From contig NZ_SBLC01000028.1 in assembly GCF_004054105.1 (NCBI RefSeq), positions 1-36,455 of the forward strand: a stretch of DNA of 36,455 bases. The letters are read 5' to 3'. Within the stretch, counting starts at the first letter, position 1, and every line of letters starts with the position of its first letter. The translations under genes were made by a program, and so were the position numbers. The DNA comes from Falsigemmobacter intermedius (GTDB lineage Bacteria; Pseudomonadota; Alphaproteobacteria; Rhodobacterales; Rhodobacteraceae). Of this stretch, positions 26,430 to 34,937 are shown in pieces. Below the pieces are notes generated by a model. The model saw only the letters and a program-made list of their open reading frames with translations, had not been told where the DNA came from and searched no databases.

Positions 26430-27317
26430 ATGACGATGATTTTTGGCATTCCGATCCAGGCCTTCATGGGGCAGCTGCTGCTGGGGCTGATCAACGGCTC
26501 GTTCTACGCGCTGCTCTCGCTGGGGCTGGCGGTGATTTTTGGTCTGTTGCGGGTCATCAACTTTGCCCATGGGGCGCAATATATGCTGGGGGCTTTTGCG
26601 GCCCTGCTGCTGCTGCAGTCCGGCGGCGTCAGCTATTGGGTGGCGCTGGCGCTTTCGCCGCTGATCGTCGGGATCGTCGCGGCCTTTGTCGAGCGCACCA
26701 TGCTGGCGCGGCTCTACAAGCTTGATCACCTTTACGGGCTGCTCTTCACCTTCGGCCTGGCTCTCGTGATTGAGGGGACCTTCCGCTATTTCTTCGGCGC
26801 TTCGGGCAAACCCTATCCGGCCCCTGCGGCCCTGACGGGGGTGGTGAACCTTGGCTTCATGGTGCTGCCGATCTATCGCGGCTGGGTGGTTGTCGCCTCG
26901 CTGGTGATCTGTCTGGCGGTCTGGGCTTTGATTGAGAAGACCCGCCTTGGCGCAACCCTTCGGGCGGCCACGGAAAATCCGGTGCTGGTGCAGAACTTCG
27001 GCATCAACGTGCCGCTGCTGCTGACGCTGACCTATGCGCTTGGCGCGGGCCTTGCGGCAGTGGCCGGGGTGCTGGCGGCGCCGGTTTACCAGGTCTCGCC
27101 GCTGATGGGCACGCAGATCATCATCGTGGTCTTTGCTGTGGTCGTGGTCGGCGGCATGGGCTCGATCATGGGCGCGATTGTGACCGGTTATCTTCTCGGC
27201 ATCGCAGAGGGGCTGACCAAGGTCTTCTACCCCGAGGCGTCCAATATCGTGATCTTCGTCATCATGGCGATCGTTCTGATCCTGCGCCCGGCGGGTCTTT
27301 TTGGGAAGGATGTGTAA
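26430..27317 (+). CDS. livH: HAAT transporter permease (LivH family)
   Basis: A 295-residue inner-membrane permease with about eight helices. LivH-type signatures include the start QLLLGLINGSFYALLSLGLA and the sequence VINFAHGAQYMLGAF, and the late conserved block VVVGGMGSIMGAIVTGYLLG. It begins one base after livF and is followed by livM. Substrate type as for the binding protein. Confidence 0.92.
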   Translation: MTMIFGIPIQAFMGQLLLGLINGSFYALLSLGLAVIFGLLRVINFAHGAQYMLGAFAALLLLQSGGVSYWVALALSPLIVGIVAAFVERTMLARLYKLDHLYGLLFTFGLALVIEGTFRYFFGASGKPYPAPAALTGVVNLGFMVLPIYRGWVVVASLVICLAVWALIEKTRLGATLRAATENPVLVQNFGINVPLLLTLTYALGAGLAAVAGVLAAPVYQVSPLMGTQIIIVVFAVVVVGGMGSIMGAIVTGYLLGIAEGLTKVFYPEASNIVIFVIMAIVLILRPAGLFGKDV

Positions 27318-27318
27318 C

Positions 27319-28326
27319 ATGTCACATGGAGCTGCTCATTCGGCAGGCCCCGATGAGGGCGTGGTCGCGCTGCATCCCAAAGCGCCGACCATCCGGCTGG
27401 TGATTATCGGGCTGCTGATCCTGGGGCTGATCTTTGCGCCCTGGTTTGCCTATCCGGTCTTTGTGATGAAGCTGATGTGCTTTGCGCTCTTTGCCTCAGC
27501 CTTCAACCTGCTGCTGGGCTATACGGGGCTGTTGTCCTTTGGCCATGCGGCCTTTTTCGGGGGCGCGGCCTATTTCACCGCGCACAGCGCCAAGGTCTGG
27601 GGCTTCACGCCTGAGCTGGCGCTGCTGACCGGCATGGCCGGCGCCGCCCTGATCGGGCTGGTGATCGGCATGATCGCACTGCGCCGCACCGGCATTTACT
27701 TCACCATGATCACGCTCGCGCTCTCACAGATGTTTTTCTTCTTCTGCCTGCAGTCGCCCTTCACCCATGGCGAGGACGGCATCCAGTCGGTGCCGCGCGG
27801 CCATCTCTTCGGGGTGATCGACCTCGCGCCGACGATGAATATGTATTACTTCGTCTTTGCCGTGGTGATGCTCGGGCTGCTGGTGATCTGGCGCTTTGTG
27901 AACTCGCCCTTCGGGATGATCCTGAAATCGATCCGCGAGAATGAGAACCGCGCGATTTCGCTGGGCTATTCGGTGATCAGCTACAAGCTCGGCGCCTTTG
28001 TGATGTCGGCCGCTCTTGCGGGGCTGGCGGGCGGCCTGAAATCGCTTGTCTTTCAGTCGGCAACGCTGACGGATGTCTCCTGGCAGATGTCGGGTGAGGT
28101 GGTTCTGATGACGCTGCTGGGCGGGATCGCGACGCTGACGGGGCCGTTCTTCGGCGCGGGAATCGTGGTGACGTTGCAGAACTACCTCGCCACCTCGAGC
28201 TTCCCGGTCACCATCCTGACGGGTCTGGTCTTCATGGTCTGCGTGCTGATCTTCCGCCGCGGCCTGATCGGCGAGTTCTACGCCTCAAAACTGGGTCAGA
28301 AACTCGGCTATCGCACCGAAACCTGA
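27319..28326 (+). CDS. livM: HAAT transporter permease (LivM family)
   Basis: The second permease, 335 residues. Family marks are NLLLGYTGLLSFGHAAFFGGAAY and the later SIRENENRAISLGYSV and LGGIATLTGPFFGAG blocks. ATG at 27319, directly after the livH stop at 27317, is preferred over an upstream start inside livH. It closes the five-gene operon, and a terminator follows at 28354. Confidence 0.92.
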   Translation: MSHGAAHSAGPDEGVVALHPKAPTIRLVIIGLLILGLIFAPWFAYPVFVMKLMCFALFASAFNLLLGYTGLLSFGHAAFFGGAAYFTAHSAKVWGFTPELALLTGMAGAALIGLVIGMIALRRTGIYFTMITLALSQMFFFFCLQSPFTHGEDGIQSVPRGHLFGVIDLAPTMNMYYFVFAVVMLGLLVIWRFVNSPFGMILKSIRENENRAISLGYSVISYKLGAFVMSAALAGLAGGLKSLVFQSATLTDVSWQMSGEVVLMTLLGGIATLTGPFFGAGIVVTLQNYLATSSFPVTILTGLVFMVCVLIFRRGLIGEFYASKLGQKLGYRTET

Positions 28327-28353
28327 GGCCCTGCCCTGTGAACGACGCTTAAG

Positions 28354-28385
28354 CGGGCGCGGGAGATTTCCTCCGCGCCCGTTTT
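28354..28385 (+). terminator. Intrinsic terminator of the HAAT operon
   Basis: CGGGCGCGG (28354-28362) pairs with CCGCGCCCG (28373-28381), followed by TTTT (28382-28385). It lies 28 bp after the livM stop, so the MarR gene is probably transcribed from its own promoter. Confidence 0.8.
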
Positions 28386-28427
28386 CCGTTACGTCCGAGG
28401 GAAACCACCGCTGATCCGGGGAAGCTG

Positions 28428-28901
28428 ATGTCCGAAGAAGAAATCCGCTCGCGTTTCGGGCGTGAACTGTTCGCTGTGGCCCGGATCTGGCGGCGCGCGC
28501 TGACGCGCCATGCGGTGACGCTTGGGATCTCGGACGGGCAATGGGCGGTGCTCGACAATCTCAACCGCTCAGGTGACGGGGTGCCGCAGTCGGTGCTGGC
28601 GGATCGCATGGGGCTTGAGCGCTCGGGGCTGGTGCGGCTGCTGCGTGAGATGGAGGCCGCCGGGCTGACGCAGCGCGATCCCGATCCGCAGGATGCCCGC
28701 AGCCGCATTGTCTCGATGACCGGCGAGGGGCGCGCCATGGCCGAGCGGATCCTCAATCTTGTGCTGCCGATTGACCGTCATCTGTTGCGCAACCGCTCTG
28801 ATGCCGAACTGCAGGTGATGCTGGAATGGCTGACGCAGATCCGGGCAGGGATCGAAGATCTTCCCGCCGAGGCAGGCGATGCAGAAAATTCTTCCGGCTA
28901 A
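28428..28901 (+). CDS. MarR-family transcription regulator
   Basis: 157 residues, with the winged-helix domain at about 45-110 (SVLADRMGLERSGLVRLLREMEAAGLTQRDPDPQDARSR is typical). Such proteins usually repress genes for aromatic-compound breakdown or efflux and let go when the ligand binds. Two palindromes lie just downstream (28916-28929 and 29064-29079), before the FUSC exporter, so control of that gene is the simplest model. Control of the HAAT operon upstream is also possible. The ligand is unknown. Confidence 0.9.
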   Translation: MSEEEIRSRFGRELFAVARIWRRALTRHAVTLGISDGQWAVLDNLNRSGDGVPQSVLADRMGLERSGLVRLLREMEAAGLTQRDPDPQDARSRIVSMTGEGRAMAERILNLVLPIDRHLLRNRSDAELQVMLEWLTQIRAGIEDLPAEAGDAENSSG

Positions 28902-28915
28902 CTGACATCAAAAAG

Positions 28916-28929
28916 ACTGATATATCAGT
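28916..28929. promoter_or_regulatory. Perfect 14-bp palindrome after marR
   Basis: ACTGATATATCAGT is a perfect palindrome, bordered by AAAAAG on one side and TTTTTA on the other. Base composition, perfect dyad and place next to a marR gene fit a MarR operator. It lies 15 bp after the marR stop, so a weak terminator for marR is the alternative. Confidence 0.5.
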
Positions 28930-29063
28930 TTTTATCTTCAGGTGCAGAAACCCGGAATTTTCGAGGCCTGCGGCTTTCTATCCTCATTGCGCCCCTCATC
29001 GTGATTATGCGCGATATACTGGGATGAAATCTTCAGGATGTTCGAAATCCTCACCTTCCATAA

Positions 29064-29079
29064 AGATGATAAATCATCT
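29064..29079. promoter_or_regulatory. Second palindrome before the FUSC exporter
   Basis: AGATGATAAATCATCT has 7-bp perfect arms around AA, 75 bp before the exporter start. It resembles the palindrome at 28916 in AT content and ATCA-type half sites, and could be a second operator site. Confidence 0.45.
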
Positions 29080-29153
29080 AACTGACCTGTTCTCAGTCCT
29101 GCCGTGAGTCGCAGGCGGCCGCGTCACCGGATGCGGGCGAAGAAGGATATGTC

Positions 29154-30950
29154 ATGCTGAAACCCCCTCTGAGCGCTCTTGGATTTGATCCGGCCCGGCT
29201 GAGTATGGGGTTTCGCACGGCCATCGGCTGCTGCATCGCCTTGTTTCTGGCCCATTTTCTGGGGCTGGAACATCCCCAGTGGGCGGGCATGTCGGTCTGG
29301 GCTGCGGCGCAGCCCTTGCGCGGTCAGGTCTTTGAGAAAAGCGCCTTTCGCTTCCTTGGTACGCTGGTCGGGACCGGGGTTGGGATCCTTCTGGTTCTGC
29401 TGAGCCAGATCGAGATCAGCCTGATGGTCACGGCGCTTGCGCTCTGGATCGGGCTTTGCACCTGGGGGGCCAGCCTGTGGCGGGGCATTCCGGCCTATGG
29501 TGTGGCGCTGGCGGGCTATTCCGCCTCGCTGGTTGCGCTGATCGACGTGGGGCGACCCGAGCAGGTTCTGTCGCTGGGGGCGGACCGGCTGGCGACGGTG
29601 CTTTTGGGGGTGCTGGTGGGTACGCTGATTGCCCAGGCTTTCGCGCCGGGGCGGGCCTCGGACGGCCTGCAGGGCAGGGTGCGCCGCCATGTTGCCCGCA
29701 TTCTGCGCGCCCGCGCCGGGGGCCCGCTTCCGGATGCAGAGGCGCAGGTGCTGCTGGCAAAACTGGCCGCTCTCGATGAAAGCCTCGATGCACATGGGGC
29801 CGGATCCCCGGCGGGCCGCCAGGCTCTGCGTGCCGCGCGCCGCCTGGTGCTGGCCGGGACCGCCATGGTGCTGGAGGGCGATGCCGCGCCGCCGGCCCCG
29901 CGCCGCGATCTGCACCGGATTGCCGATCACCTGGAGCGCGGCCGCGATGAGGCGGCGAAGCTGCTCTGCCAGGGCCATCCGGGGCTGGACGATCTGCGCC
30001 TCTCGCTTCACGTGCTCGAGGCCGCCGCCGATGCCCCCCTGCCGGTCCCGCAGCACAGCGATCCGGCTGGCGCACGAGAGGCCGGGTTGCGGGCCTTTGG
30101 CGCCATCCTGCTTTTTGGTCTGGCCTGGGCGCTCTCGGGCTGGGCACCGGGGGCCTGGATGCTCCTCGGGCTGTCGGTGATGATCTCGATCTTCTCCTCC
30201 TTTGAAACGCCGGTGCTGGTCATGCGCCATGTGCTGCTTGGTCAGGTGATCGGGGTCTGCGCAATGCTGATCTGCCAGATGCTGCTCTGGCCGCTGGTCA
30301 GCACCGCAGCCGGTCAGATCGCCATGATGGTGCCCTTTCTGCTGCTCGGACCCTTCCTGAGCGCGCACCGCCGTACGGTGATTGCGGCCATGGATTTTCA
30401 CATGGTTTTCCTGCTGCTCTCGCAGCCGCAGATCCCCTTTGTGGCCGATCCTTTGGCCGCGCTGGCCAAGGGGCTCGCTGTGGTTTCGGCCCCGGTGCTG
30501 GCCTGGGGGCTCTTTGCGCTGATCTGGCCCGCAGGCCCGGTCCGGCGGCTTGAGCATCTGCGCCTTGCGATGCTGGCGGATCTGTCGTCGCTGGCGGCCA
30601 GCGAAAGCGGCGGCGATTATGCACCGCGCAGCCGCAGCCGCCTATTGCTGCGCGCGCTGCCGGCGGCGGCCTTCGCGCAGAAGGTCACGCCGGGAGATCC
30701 GGGCCTTCTGCACCGCGCCCGCGCCATGCTGGTTTTGCAAAACGGCATCACCCGACTGCAGAGCCTGAAAGAGGCGCCCGGCCGCGAGGGGCGCGCCGCC
30801 CGCACCGCTCTGCGCCGGCTCGAGATGTTAAGCACAGCCCCGGCAACCGCGCTGCATGGCCTGCGCCACATCGCCGATCACGCCCCTGAGGAGTTGCGTC
30901 CGCTTCTGCGCCCGCTGGTGCCCGCGTTGTTGCGTGTCACACAAGAATAA
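29154..30950 (+). CDS. FUSC/AaeB-like membrane protein, probable aromatic acid exporter
   Basis: 598 residues in the fusaric acid resistance/AaeB layout. One membrane bundle (about 20-165), a soluble helical part, then a second bundle (about 305-460), and a cytoplasmic C-terminal tail. Motifs such as HPQWAGMSVWAAAQPLRGQ and FRFLGTLVGT are typical of the family. AaeB exports hydroxybenzoates. No adaptor (AaeA-like) gene is adjacent, so it may work alone or with an adaptor elsewhere. It follows marR by 250 bp with two palindromes between, so efflux under MarR control is likely. Confidence 0.82.
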   Translation: MLKPPLSALGFDPARLSMGFRTAIGCCIALFLAHFLGLEHPQWAGMSVWAAAQPLRGQVFEKSAFRFLGTLVGTGVGILLVLLSQIEISLMVTALALWIGLCTWGASLWRGIPAYGVALAGYSASLVALIDVGRPEQVLSLGADRLATVLLGVLVGTLIAQAFAPGRASDGLQGRVRRHVARILRARAGGPLPDAEAQVLLAKLAALDESLDAHGAGSPAGRQALRAARRLVLAGTAMVLEGDAAPPAPRRDLHRIADHLERGRDEAAKLLCQGHPGLDDLRLSLHVLEAAADAPLPVPQHSDPAGAREAGLRAFGAILLFGLAWALSGWAPGAWMLLGLSVMISIFSSFETPVLVMRHVLLGQVIGVCAMLICQMLLWPLVSTAAGQIAMMVPFLLLGPFLSAHRRTVIAAMDFHMVFLLLSQPQIPFVADPLAALAKGLAVVSAPVLAWGLFALIWPAGPVRRLEHLRLAMLADLSSLAASESGGDYAPRSRSRLLLRALPAAAFAQKVTPGDPGLLHRARAMLVLQNGITRLQSLKEAPGREGRAARTALRRLEMLSTAPATALHGLRHIADHAPEELRPLLRPLVPALLRVTQE

Positions 30951-30952
30951 AC

Positions 30953-30966
30953 ATAATCCGGATTAT
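30953..30966. other. 14-bp palindrome between converging genes
   Basis: ATAATCCGGATTAT is a perfect palindrome in the 32-bp gap between the FUSC gene and the converging flavin-reductase-domain gene. A weak shared end or a protein site; no T-run. Confidence 0.35.
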
Positions 30967-30982
30967 CAACCCTTCGCGTCAA

Positions 30983-31594
30983 TCAGCCGCCCTCCGGGCG
31001 CGGCATGTCAAAAACGTCGAAATCCCGCGCATAGCGGCTGCGTCCGTCAAGCCGCGCGATCAGCTCCAGCGCCTCGCGGTCGATATGGCCGCGCGCGGGA
31101 TTGGTGATCGCCGCATCGGAAATATGTGCGCCCAGAACTTCGGCCACCGCCGTCCCCTGGAACGGCCCGGTCTCGACGAACTGAACCAGGCGGCATTCAA
31201 AGGCGACCCGGGCCGCCGCGATGCGCGGGATGTCGATCCGCGCAGAAGGCAGCAGATCAATCCCCAGCACCTCAGCCTCTGAGACCTCGGGCGGATAGGC
31301 GGCAGAGGTCTGGTTCATCACCGCCGCCAGATCCTGCGAGACCAGGTGCACGACGAATTCACCCCGCTCGCGGATATTGCGGGCGCTGTCTTTCCAGTCA
31401 TTGACGCCGGCCAGAAAGCCAACGGCAAGCGTCGGCGGGCTGCCCCCCATGGCGTTGAAAAAGCTGTAGGGTGCGGCATTGACCCGCCCGGTCTCATCGC
31501 AACTGGTGATCCAGGCAATGGGCCGGGGCGTCACCGTATTGGCCAGGATGCCATAGCCAAGCGCCGCCGCCGGGCCGCTGAAGTCGTAAAACAT
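30983..31594 (-). CDS. Flavin reductase-like domain protein
   Basis: 203 residues with the FMN-binding split-barrel pattern: TPRPIAWITSCDETGRVNAAPYSFFNAM near the start and later SARNIRERGEFVVHLV. Members reduce flavin for a partner oxygenase or act on their own. ATG at 31594 is chosen, having GAGGAGAG seven bases upstream; the frame is open further to 31705. It is divergent from the lysR fragment, a common pairing where LysR controls the flavin enzyme. That control is lost here, because the lysR gene is cut. Confidence 0.85.
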   Translation of the reverse strand: MFYDFSGPAAALGYGILANTVTPRPIAWITSCDETGRVNAAPYSFFNAMGGSPPTLAVGFLAGVNDWKDSARNIRERGEFVVHLVSQDLAAVMNQTSAAYPPEVSEAEVLGIDLLPSARIDIPRIAAARVAFECRLVQFVETGPFQGTAVAEVLGAHISDAAITNPARGHIDREALELIARLDGRSRYARDFDVFDMPRPEGG

Positions 31595-31714
31595 CGCCGC
31601 TCTCTCCTCTTTCGGCCAGATTAGCGCCGGGGCGCGATCCCGCAACCGATTTGCCGCACTGGACGCCGGCCCCCCGGCCCTGCGATATGGGGCAGATGCA
31701 GCCAATGGTCCGAC

Positions 31715-31909
31715 ATGTCCCGAATTGATCTGATGCGCGCCTTCGCCACGCTCGGCGAGTTCGGCAATTACCGCACGGCCGCTGAGGTCCTGGGCATCAC
31801 CCAGCCGACACTGTCAAAGCAGATTGTGCGGCTGGAGGATATTCTCGGCCATCAGCTCTTTCACCGCTCCCGCCAGGGCACCGAGCTGACCGAGTTTGGT
31901 CAGGTGTAA
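31715..31909 (+). pseudogene. lysR-type regulator, 5' fragment cut by an insertion
   Basis: Only the N-terminal helix-turn-helix is left: RTAAEVLGITQPTLSKQIVRLEDILGHQLFHR, then LTEFGQ, about 63 residues. A LysR protein is normally ~300. The sequence leaves the gene at about 31904 where a TGT-starting AT-rich segment begins, and stops at once (TAA 31907-31909). The rest of lysR is not found in this window. The neighbouring divergent flavin reductase gene is its probable former target. Confidence 0.82.
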
Positions 31910-31990
31910 AACAAAGTGCTATTTTGCCAGATGATGAGCTAAATTGCCAAAATGATATCGATATTTTGCCAGGCTCATAAAATTCAATGA
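31905..31990. mobile_element. End of a Tn7/Tn5053-family-like transposon
   Basis: The segment starts with TGTAAAAC and is AT-rich against GC-rich neighbours. Three related 11-bp units follow: GCTATTTTGCC (31918-31928), GCTAAATTGCC (31938-31948) and GATATTTTGCC (31960-31970), spaced 20 and 22 bp. A terminal TGT with several transposase-binding repeats at about this spacing is the hallmark of Tn7-, Tn5053- and Tn552-type ends. It interrupts lysR, and an orphan tniQ lies about 2.1 kb inside. The other end and the tnsB/tniA-type genes were not found in this window. Confidence 0.65.
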
Positions 31991-32423
31991 GTTAGCAAAC
32001 GCTCTCAGCGCAGCTCTGCAATGTCATCTGAGCTCTTTCAGTGTGCCGGTATCCCCATTCTGAGAGCTTGTCCCGGCGCAGCCATTCATCGGCACTGCTC
32101 TGAGTTCGATACAGGCGCTATCATGAGCATCACAGGCTGATCTCACCATCAGGACTGTCTCGTCTGCAGGATGCCAGGTTCGAGCTTTTTACCCTTACAT
32201 TCGGGCTATCTCAAAGCCGCGTTGGGCCTTAGCTGAGACCCAAACGGTGTGTGCGGCCAGCGGCTCGATCCTCAGAGCTCTCCTCTGAGGCACCGCAACC
32301 GCGGTCCCCGGATCTCCAGGATCGGTAGCAACGTGGTTGCCAGGACAGCACTCACCGCCAGCGGACAGTTTTTTCTTGCGCAGACCGCCATGTCTTATCG
32401 ATGCTGATCTTGGGAGGACGGTC
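31991..32423. other. Non-coding stretch inside the inserted segment
   Basis: About 430 bp without a gene I can support. A minus-strand frame crosses it (32195-32473), but its translation is not recognised and it overlaps the start of the small membrane gene. It may hold decayed transposon sequence. Confidence 0.5.
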
Positions 32424-32651
32424 ATGGGTCTGTTTCTGATTATCGTCGGGCTGATTGTCGGTGGCCTCGCCACTTTCGCCTATGTTTACCTCATAGGCCT
32501 CGGCTGCGGGATGAACACCACGGGGTGTCGCTCAGACTTGATTGAGCTCTACTTCCGACATCTCTTTTTCGAAGAAGGTGTCATCTATCTGACCGTCATG
32601 GCATTCGCTGTGATGCTGCTGATCGGCGGCTTTATGGTCCGCAGATCCTGA
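32424..32651 (+). CDS. Small membrane protein of unknown function
   Basis: 75 residues with two hydrophobic segments (FLIIVGLIVGGLATFAYVYLIGL and VIYLTVMAFAVMLLIGGFMV) joined by a short loop holding two Cys (CGMNTTGC). A good ribosome site, GGGAGG six bases before ATG 32424, supports translation. No family is recognised. It precedes xenA by about 100 bp on the same strand. Confidence 0.6.
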   Translation: MGLFLIIVGLIVGGLATFAYVYLIGLGCGMNTTGCRSDLIELYFRHLFFEEGVIYLTVMAFAVMLLIGGFMVRRS

Positions 32652-32755
32652 ACCCAGGCTGGGCACCCTGCGCCTCACCTGTTCTTTGATCGGCGCGTGG
32701 TTGCGATCCTGACCATCGGGGCTACATCAGGACTATCCCCTCTATAGGAAGTCTT

Positions 32756-33850
32756 ATGTCCGTTCTGTTCGAACCCTTTACCCTCAAATCCGTGACCCTG
32801 CGCAACCGTATCGCGGTGCCGCCGATGTGTCAGTATTCCGCCACTGACGGTCAGGTGGCCGACTGGCATCTGCAAAACTACGCCTCGCAGGCGCGTGGCG
32901 GTGCGGGCCTTGTGATCGTTGAGGCCACGGCCGTCGCCCCTGAGGGCCGGATCACCCCGAACTGCCTCGGCATCTGGAGCGATGAGCTGGCCCAAGGCTT
33001 CGTGCCGATGGTTCAGGCCATCAAGGCGCATGGCTCTGTGCCGGGCATTCAGATCGCCCATGCCGGTCGCAAGGCCAACGCCAACCGCCCCTGGGAGGGC
33101 GACGACCACATCGCCACCAATGACCCGCGCTATTTGGAAACCATCGCGCCTTCGGCCATCGCGTTCGGCGGCAACCTGCCCCGCACCCCGCGCGCGATGG
33201 AGCTGGACGACATCGCCCGCGTGAAGGCCGACTTCGTCGCCGCGGCGCGCCGGGCGCTCGATGCCGGGTTTGAATGGCTGGAGCTGCATTTCGCCCATGG
33301 ATATCTGGCGCAGAGCTTCTTCTCTAAGGATGCCAACCAGCGCACCGACGCCTACGGCGGCAGCTTCGAGAACCGCAGCCGGTTCCTGCGCGAGACGCTG
33401 GCTGCCGTGCGCCGGGTCTGGCCCGAGAAATTCCCGCTGACCATGCGCTTCGGTGTGACCGAGTTCAACGGCAGCATCGATGAGGATATGGAAGAGGCCG
33501 TCACCCTGACCCGCCTGTTCAAGGACGACGGCCTTGATTTCATGAGCGTCAGCATCGGCTTCTCGACCCCGCAGGCGCAGATCCCCTGGGCAACCAAGGG
33601 CTTCATGGGACCGATCGCGAAGCGCATCCGCGACGAGGCCGGCCTGCCGGTCGCCAGCGCCTGGGGCTTTGGATACCCCGATGTTGCCGAAGCCGCCGTG
33701 CGCAATGCCGAGCTGGATGTCGTGATGGTCGGCAAGGCTCATCTCGCCAACCCGCACTGGGCCTATGAGGCCGCCCGTGCCCTGCAGGTCGAGCGCCCGT
33801 CATGGGCCACCCTGCCCGCGCCTTACGCGCATTGGCTGGAACGCTACTGA
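32756..33850 (+). CDS. xenA: NADH:flavin oxidoreductase of the Old Yellow Enzyme family, XenA-like
   Basis: 364 residues, an FMN-dependent ene-reductase. Cys25 (PPMCQY) tunes the flavin as in the thermophilic-like YqjM/XenA class. The substrate-binding pair His178/His181 and Tyr183 in ELHFAHGY are in place, as is AHAGRKA. The sequence is very close to Pseudomonas XenA as remembered, including the end LPAPYAHWLERY. It reduces activated C=C bonds and can act on nitro compounds such as nitroglycerin. The ribosome site AGGAAG precedes ATG 32756. It sits within a transposon-like segment and may be cargo. Confidence 0.92.
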   Translation: MSVLFEPFTLKSVTLRNRIAVPPMCQYSATDGQVADWHLQNYASQARGGAGLVIVEATAVAPEGRITPNCLGIWSDELAQGFVPMVQAIKAHGSVPGIQIAHAGRKANANRPWEGDDHIATNDPRYLETIAPSAIAFGGNLPRTPRAMELDDIARVKADFVAAARRALDAGFEWLELHFAHGYLAQSFFSKDANQRTDAYGGSFENRSRFLRETLAAVRRVWPEKFPLTMRFGVTEFNGSIDEDMEEAVTLTRLFKDDGLDFMSVSIGFSTPQAQIPWATKGFMGPIAKRIRDEAGLPVASAWGFGYPDVAEAAVRNAELDVVMVGKAHLANPHWAYEAARALQVERPSWATLPAPYAHWLERY

Positions 33851-33857
33851 TAAACAC

Positions 33858-33890
33858 CTCGCTGCCAGCTTTGATCGGGCTGGCAGCGAG
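33858..33890 (+). terminator. Terminator hairpin of xenA
   Basis: CTCGCTGCCAGC (33858-33869) and GCTGGCAGCGAG (33879-33890) are perfect 12-bp arms around a 9-nt loop, eight bases after the xenA stop. There is only a weak A-rich tail after it and no T-run. Confidence 0.75.
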
Positions 33891-34019
33891 ATACAAACCG
33901 TGGGCGACCCGGCCTGAAACTGAGCTGCATTTTTCCCGTCAGATTGCTTGTGTCAGGGACCGTTGGCGTTACATCATGGTGCCTGAAGCTGTGATGTCAG
34001 GCGCGACTCCTGGTGAAAA

Positions 34020-34937
34020 ATGGCCTTGTCCCCACGCCTGCCTCTGTTCGAAGACGAAACCGTCCGTTCCTGGATCGAGCGTCTGACGGCCTTCCACGGG
34101 CCCGCTTCGGTCGATGATCTCTGTCGTCAACTCGGGATCAATTACGAAGGCCTGCGCTTCGGCGAACGCGACGATATCTTCCGCCTGGGCGACATCACGG
34201 GCGAGAGCCCTGCCCTGATCCACCGCAATCTGCTGTCGCTCACCCGCACTGGCGGCCAGCGGATTGGTCCCCATGCACTGACCCATATCCTGCGGCCTCT
34301 TGATGAGAGGCATATTTGCCTGCGCTGCCTGCGGCAGGACGCCAAAGGCGGCCCGCCCGGGTTTCACCTGCGCGAACGCTGGGAATGGCGGCTGACGACA
34401 TCTCAGCACTGCAGCCGGCACGGCTGCGAGCTGACCCGGATTGATGTGCCAGGCGATGACTGGCGTGAGGAGATTGCTCTGAATGCAGTTACTCGCCCGA
34501 AGCGCCAGGAAGGAACGCGCGCGGAGGATCTGTTCCACACCTGGCTCTGCGGAGAGATTTCAACGCGGTCAGGACGCGGCTGGACAGCCGCCATGTCGTT
34601 GCCTGCCGCCGTTGATGCCGTGGGTGTGATCGGTGCCACCTTGGGGCTGGGAATAAGGGACAGATGGCAGGATCTGGAATTTAGGGATCGGCAACGCGCT
34701 CTGAATGCCGGCTACACCCTGTTATGCCTTGATAAAGCAGCGCTGCGCCCTGCGCTTTTCGCCGGCTTTGGTAAGAAAATTCAGACCTTCGGCCAGGCAC
34801 GAAACCATGGCAATCCAATGGGTGCGCTCTGGTCATGGATGCGCAACCGGCAAACACTTGCCCCGACCGATCCGCTGGCCGCAGAAATCTTTGCGACTTT
34901 CGAGGAGGTTCAGGCGTTAGCCGGCACTGTGAGCTGA
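34020..34937 (+). CDS. tniQ: TniQ-family transposition protein, orphan
   Basis: 305 residues. The TniQ pattern is clear. The N-terminus LPLFEDETVRSWIERLTAFHG is followed by a zinc-binding set CLRC (Cys100, Cys103) and CSRH (Cys131, His134), with the WRLTTSQHCSRHGCEL stretch typical of the family. In Tn7/Tn5053-type elements TniQ/TnsD picks the target site with the AAA protein TnsC/TniB. Here no tnsB/tniA or tnsC/tniB gene is visible. Together with the end-like repeats at 31905 it supports a degraded or nested element. ATG at 34020 is chosen, although the ribosome site (GGTGAAAA) is weak. Confidence 0.8.
   Translation: MALSPRLPLFEDETVRSWIERLTAFHGPASVDDLCRQLGINYEGLRFGERDDIFRLGDITGESPALIHRNLLSLTRTGGQRIGPHALTHILRPLDERHICLRCLRQDAKGGPPGFHLRERWEWRLTTSQHCSRHGCELTRIDVPGDDWREEIALNAVTRPKRQEGTRAEDLFHTWLCGEISTRSGRGWTAAMSLPAAVDAVGVIGATLGLGIRDRWQDLEFRDRQRALNAGYTLLCLDKAALRPALFAGFGKKIQTFGQARNHGNPMGALWSWMRNRQTLAPTDPLAAEIFATFEEVQALAGTVS

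Noticed and set aside
32195-32473. Minus-strand gene before the small membrane gene
   Set aside because: Its translation is not recognised, and the plus-strand gene it overlaps has a better ribosome site.
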